A stretch of 64,000 nt of DNA, taken from the NCBI RefSeq assembly GCF_013155295.1, contig NZ_JABJXT010000011.1, positions 92,922 through 156,921 on the forward strand, given 5' to 3'. The translations under genes and the position numbers were made by a program. Of the stretch, positions 61,275 to 64,000 are shown in pieces (within the stretch, counting starts at the first letter, position 1; each line of letters opens with the position of its first letter). The DNA is from Pseudogemmobacter hezensis (GTDB lineage Bacteria; Pseudomonadota; Alphaproteobacteria; Rhodobacterales; Rhodobacteraceae). The notes beneath the pieces are model-generated. The model had not been told where the DNA came from. It saw only the letters and a list, made by a program, of their open reading frames with translations, and searched no databases.

Positions 61275-62570
61275 GTGATCCCGCCAAGCGCCCGCGTCCG
61301 CCGCGTCCTGCTGGTGGATGGGCAGATCCCGGCAGGTTTCCGGCTCTGGCGCAACAGCGCGGGCTTTCGCGGCACCCATTACATCGTCACCGCCCGCTGG
61401 GTCAGCCAGGATCGCAAGGAGGGCATGCAGGACCATGAGCGCGAGCTGGGTCGCATTCAGATCGGTGATGCTGACAGCTACACCCTTGCGGCGCTGCTTA
61501 ACTCGGCGGTCACTCCGGCCACGCCTTCTTTCTGGATGAGCATCGGGCAGGGCGAATATGATGAGTTCGCGGGCATGCGGGATCAGAGCCAGCAGGCCGC
61601 AGGCGATGCCCAGACCGCTGCAACCATCGCGCAATCCACCGTGATCACCTATCCGACCGCCGAGGACATGGCGGCCTATCTGGCCTGGCTGAGCACGCTA
61701 CCAGTGGGCACCACCGTCCGGGCGAGCGGCACGGTCTATGAGCGCACCGCTGATCCGGGGCTGGTCGGCGTGGTTCCGGGCTGGCGGTTCTTCGACAAGG
61801 CGGCTGCGACCGTGGCCGAGGCCCCCAGCTCGCCGCCCGGCACCCTTGCCAGTGCCAAGAGTGTGCAGGAAGCGCTGGCCGCACAGGGGGCTGCCCCGCG
61901 CCGGATCGCGGTCACGGGGGCAAACCGGGTCTATGCCGTGCATGCGGCGGATTTCGCGCCCGCCTATCACCAGGTGCTGCCCACCGCGAACAGCATGATC
62001 ATGGTCGATGTCTCGGGGATCGCGCTGGATCGGGAATATGAGATCGTCAGCAATGGGAACACCACGACGGGCGTCATCGTTGATTGTGGGGCCAGCGCCT
62101 ATTTCAGGGCGCTCTGGCTTTCTCCCAACCAGACAGCCCTGCGCCGCTTCTACCTTGCGCCGGGCGAGACAGCAGTTTTGCGCCGGATCTTCGCGGGCCA
62201 GATCCTCGTTGATCGCCGGGTTGCGCCCTTTCTCTGGACCAATACAAACGGCACCCACTATTTCCGCCAGCCCAATGGTCTCTGGACCTATTCGCTTGTC
62301 AGGACGGCGTCTCTGAGCGCCAGCGCCGAGGGGCTGAATACGATTGGCACCCGCTTCTCGCTCGACGGGGCCTATTCCATGGGTCTGACGCCCATCGCCA
62401 ATGCGGCTGGCACCAACTGGACCGGAGAGCCGCCGCGAATGATCAAACAGGGCACCCAGCATGGTCTGCTGGCACATCAGCTCACGCTGCTGAACCCGAA
62501 TGCGGCGGTCTGGGATCACCCGATCCGGATCACCTTCACCAATGTCACCGATCTGAACGAGGCGCTCTGA
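61275..62570 (+). CDS. Phage tail protein, N-terminally truncated
   Basis: The open frame runs back to about 61203 without a start (LTFTLSGLDTQGANVI just before), showing that the gene lost its 5' end. The product (from GTG 61275, 431 residues) has RRVLLVDGQIPAGFRLWRNS near its start, then a helical stretch (QSQQAAGDAQTAATIAQSTV) of fibre type and a beta-rich C-terminal half. It resembles tail fibre or host-specificity proteins. The next gene's ATG overlaps its stop (TGATG). Without its natural start it is probably not made at normal level. Confidence 0.6.
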   Translation: MIPPSARVRRVLLVDGQIPAGFRLWRNSAGFRGTHYIVTARWVSQDRKEGMQDHERELGRIQIGDADSYTLAALLNSAVTPATPSFWMSIGQGEYDEFAGMRDQSQQAAGDAQTAATIAQSTVITYPTAEDMAAYLAWLSTLPVGTTVRASGTVYERTADPGLVGVVPGWRFFDKAAATVAEAPSSPPGTLASAKSVQEALAAQGAAPRRIAVTGANRVYAVHAADFAPAYHQVLPTANSMIMVDVSGIALDREYEIVSNGNTTTGVIVDCGASAYFRALWLSPNQTALRRFYLAPGETAVLRRIFAGQILVDRRVAPFLWTNTNGTHYFRQPNGLWTYSLVRTASLSASAEGLNTIGTRFSLDGAYSMGLTPIANAAGTNWTGEPPRMIKQGTQHGLLAHQLTLLNPNAAVWDHPIRITFTNVTDLNEAL

Positions 62571-63150
62571 TGGCTTTTGAACGCACCCGCTATGCGGCTT
62601 TCTTTGGTCAGTCCTATGGGCGTGAGGGCTTCCAGGTCGGCGGGGCCTGGGCGGCCTTCTCGAGTCGATCCGTCGCCTGATCGTCGCAGATCCGGCGCTG
62701 GTTCACAGCCGCATCAGCGGGCCGACGATCACCTCGACCGAGACGTTTGAGAACCTCAACTGCGCCTGGGATGGTTCGGCAGTTTTGCAAAAGCACACGG
62801 GCGCAGCTGACAATTACTGGCTGGAGAACGATGGCACCACCGCAGGCCCGCGCCTGACAGCGGCGCTGGCGGCCATTGCCGGGGCTGGCGTGGGCTATGG
62901 CTCGCTGGTCTATTCCCACGGTGAGCAGGATGCGGCCTTCACCACCACCGCAGCCCTTGCCAATGAGGTCCGGGCGGGGGTGGAGGCAATCCGTCAGGCG
63001 GCCAGGACGCAGGCGAATCCAGGTAATACCAACGGTGTATCGTGGTTTGTGGACATGCTTGGGCCGCGATATGCTATTCATGGGATGAACGAATACCGCC
63101 TGCGCGATGCGATGCTGGATATGATCGAGGCTGGCATGGACGCCGAAAGG
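62570..63150 (+). pseudogene. SGNH/acetylesterase-like phage gene, frameshifted
   Basis: The first 25 codons read AFERTRYAAFFGQSYGREGF with the GQS block of sialate-O-acetylesterase-type SGNH hydrolases and soon hit a stop at 62678. In the neighbouring frame the protein continues as LGGLLESIRRLIVADPALVH and has GYGSLVYSHGEQDAAFT, the second hydrolase block (HGEQD). One missing G in the run GGGG at 62642-62645 would join the two. Tail-associated acetylesterases modify host glycans. The 3' end is cut by the inverted connector fragment near 63130. Confidence 0.6.
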
Positions 63151-63372
63151 AAGCTGGTGCGGGCTGGCAAAGGTGACAGCCTCGCGGGCCTCATACTGGT
63201 GCGCCACCAGCAGCGCCGCCTGCACCATCAGGGCGTTGTCAGCGGTGAAGGGCTGGCCAGTGTAAGCCGCCACCCACATCGCGGCCACATTGGCGTAATG
63301 GGTCAGCAGTTCCGGGTCGCGGTCGTCGTCAAGGTTCAGATGCGCCCGGATCAGGGCAGTTGGCAGGGACAT
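63133..63372 (-). pseudogene. Head-tail connector (gp6-like) fragment, inverted
   Basis: On the minus strand an 80-residue open stretch reads SLPTALIRAHLNLDDDRDPE, LLTHYANVAAMWVAAYTGQP, MVQAALLVAHQYEAREAVTF, the pattern of Phage_gp6-type connector proteins that join head and tail. In phages this gene lies between capsid and tail genes on the same strand as terminase; here it is opposite and its last part runs into the acetylesterase gene. The rest of the frame beyond 63130 is antisense. It shows an inversion or insertion in the decaying prophage. Confidence 0.65.
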
Positions 63373-63408
63373 GGCAGCACCCAAAACAAACATGTTATAA
63401 TATAACAC

Positions 63409-63693
63409 TTATATGCCAGGCTGTGAATCGTGAAAAGTTATATTCCGGCGTATCTTGCGCGAAGGACCACACGCCGGTTCCCTGAATAGGGCGGAAGTTC
63501 GGAGATACCCCCTCCAAGATCTCGGGGAGCAAAAGAGCTTGCGTTGCACGTCAGGTGGTCGCGGGCCTAATAGGTGTTATGGGTGCGCCGAACCAAGACT
63601 GCACGCTCTTCTGCCGCAAGGAAAGGGAGATTGAACCGTCACGCATATCAACTGTAAGGTGTAATTCTGTTTGAATGTTGCAGGATGAGATAT
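63409..63693. other. Non-coding stretch, no gene seen
   Basis: About 285 bases without coding ORF between the connector fragment and the ORF starting at 63694. Composition is more AT-rich than the host. No match to the tRNA-Pro 3' end was found in it. Confidence 0.4.
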
Positions 63694-63874
63694 GAGCATT
63701 AAATTTACATCTAGCGAATTTAATTAAATTTACATCTAGCTAATTTAAATCTGGAATTGTTCAAATCGGCGCCGTTGTTGCGGGGGGTGAGACGCTACAA
63801 AAGATAACAAACTTCAATTTATATGTCATCATTGCCGCATTCTCAGTTCTGATACTTGGGTTTGTATTCAGAAG
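63694..63874 (+). pseudogene. Small membrane-protein ORF broken by a 25-bp duplication and an IS
   Basis: The ORF begins SIKFTSSEFN and then stops. If one copy of the 25-bp tandem repeat at 63700-63749 is removed, the frame continues as KSGIVQIGAVVAGGETLQKI, TNFNLYVIIAAFSVLILGFV, FRR, a plausible membrane protein with one helix, until it meets the IS end at 63875. AGGA lies near the ATG. So the gene was first shifted by the duplication and also cut by the IS, or the other way round. Function unknown. Confidence 0.55.
63700..63749. repeat. 25-bp tandem duplication
   Basis: Two head-to-tail copies of a 25-bp unit starting ATTAAATTTACATCTAGC differ at one position (G at 63718, T at 63743). The unit length is not a multiple of three, so it shifts the reading frame of the small ORF in which it lies. 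The second copy's change would also create a TAA in the restored frame. Confidence 0.85.
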
Positions 63875-64000
63875 GGCTTTGTTGCACTATCCGGCCGGCT
63901 CATGGATTCATGTTTGTGAGTCAGCGGGTTAGGTTGGCTCTATGAGCAAGCCGATCCCTCTTTTTCGCACAACGAACTGGTCGAGCTACAGCCGGGCCCT
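63875..64000 (+). mobile_element. IS5/IS903-type insertion sequence, left end
   Basis: The terminal sequence GGCTTTGTTGCAC resembles the inverted-repeat ends of IS5-family (IS903 group) elements. The transposase start follows 67 bases later. The right end is beyond the window, so the target duplication cannot be checked. Confidence 0.75.
63942..64000 (+). CDS. IS5-family transposase, N-terminal fragment
   Basis: The reading frame starts SKPIPLFRTTNWSSYSRAL and runs out of the window after about 19 codons. The pattern TTNW-xx-Y-xx-AL is the N-terminus of IS903/IS5-group DDE transposases. Catalytic residues are outside the window. Confidence 0.75.
   Translation, partial: MSKPIPLFRTTNWSSYSRA

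Larger units (their letters stand above)
52285..63874. mobile_element. Decayed prophage at tRNA-Pro(TGG)
   Basis: From the tRNA 3' end to the IS at the right edge, the region holds a tyrosine integrase, small early genes, small and large terminase, portal, tail and lysis-unrelated hypothetical genes of phage type. The base composition is more mixed than in the flanks. Capsid, protease, tail tube and tape measure are missing; portal and tail genes are fused by a deletion, a connector fragment is inverted, and several small genes carry stops or frameshifts. No second copy of the tRNA 3' end was found, so the right border is not defined; the true end may lie beyond the window. Confidence 0.85.

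Noticed and set aside
58573..63372. Gene transfer agent cluster
   Set aside because: The large terminase resembles GTA terminases, but the portal is of the DUF1073 type, the integrase and tRNA site point to a prophage, and the GTA capsid/tail order is absent.
63409..63870. Second copy of the tRNA-Pro 3' end (attR)
   Set aside because: No stretch matching the T-arm and acceptor end was found in this part.
1..64000. CRISPR array or diversity-generating retroelement
   Set aside because: No regularly spaced repeats and no reverse transcriptase or template/variable repeat pair were seen.

Overview
The window looks like the chromosome of an alphaproteobacterium of the Rhodobacteraceae/Paracoccaceae type (Rhodobacter, Paracoccus, Gemmobacter and relatives). 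GC content is high. The gene blocks are typical of that family: infA-maf-RNase E/G-yacG, folB-folP-glmM, glyQ-DUF6446-glyS-ppdK-like, a SAM-II riboswitch before metZ, an aa3-type ctaD, and an ScfR/PccR-type regulator. The genus cannot be fixed from this sequence alone.

Layout. 1-4.4 kb: the start of a glutamine-synthetase-family gene, then a polar amino-acid ABC importer (two permeases, two different periplasmic binding proteins, one ATPase), all on the minus strand. 4.7-9 kb: a TerB-like protein, then infA, maf, RNase E/G, yacG and an MHS-type MFS transporter on the plus strand. 9-22 kb, minus strand: a secreted hypothetical, glmM-folP-folB, a SleB-type cell wall hydrolase, a PPDK-like protein, and glyS, DUF6446 and glyQ. 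22-35.5 kb: a secreted SPOR-like/PG-binding pseudoprotease, TrkH, DUF1287, folE2, metZ with its riboswitch, a UbiH-like monooxygenase, a pyrimidine nucleotidase, a GntR regulator, a processive GT2 glycosyltransferase and carA. 35.6-52 kb: YqeY, DUF2244, ctaD, a small ORF coupled to hemP, tRNA-Leu(GAG), lipB, an ScfR-type regulator with its operator pair, trpE, a PpiD-like foldase, an aminotransferase, gpt, LysE, fabI, pdxH, a double cold-shock protein and DUF192.

52.2-63.9 kb is a decayed prophage next to tRNA-Pro(TGG). It has an integrase facing the tRNA, a set of small early genes (some broken), small and large terminase, a portal gene cut short and joined to a tail gene, a frameshifted SGNH-hydrolase-like gene, and an inverted fragment of a head-tail connector gene. 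Most head and tail genes are missing, so it should not be able to make particles. At the right edge a small membrane-protein ORF carries a 25-bp tandem duplication and then runs into an IS5/IS903-type element whose transposase starts at the window end.

I did not find a clearly new multi-gene defence or mobile system. The points most worth a second look are the protease-like protein that has lost all three catalytic residues, the PPDK-like protein with a worn ATP-binding half, the small ORF translationally coupled to hemP, the glycosyltransferase with a GspE/MshE-like N-terminal domain, and the scars in the prophage.
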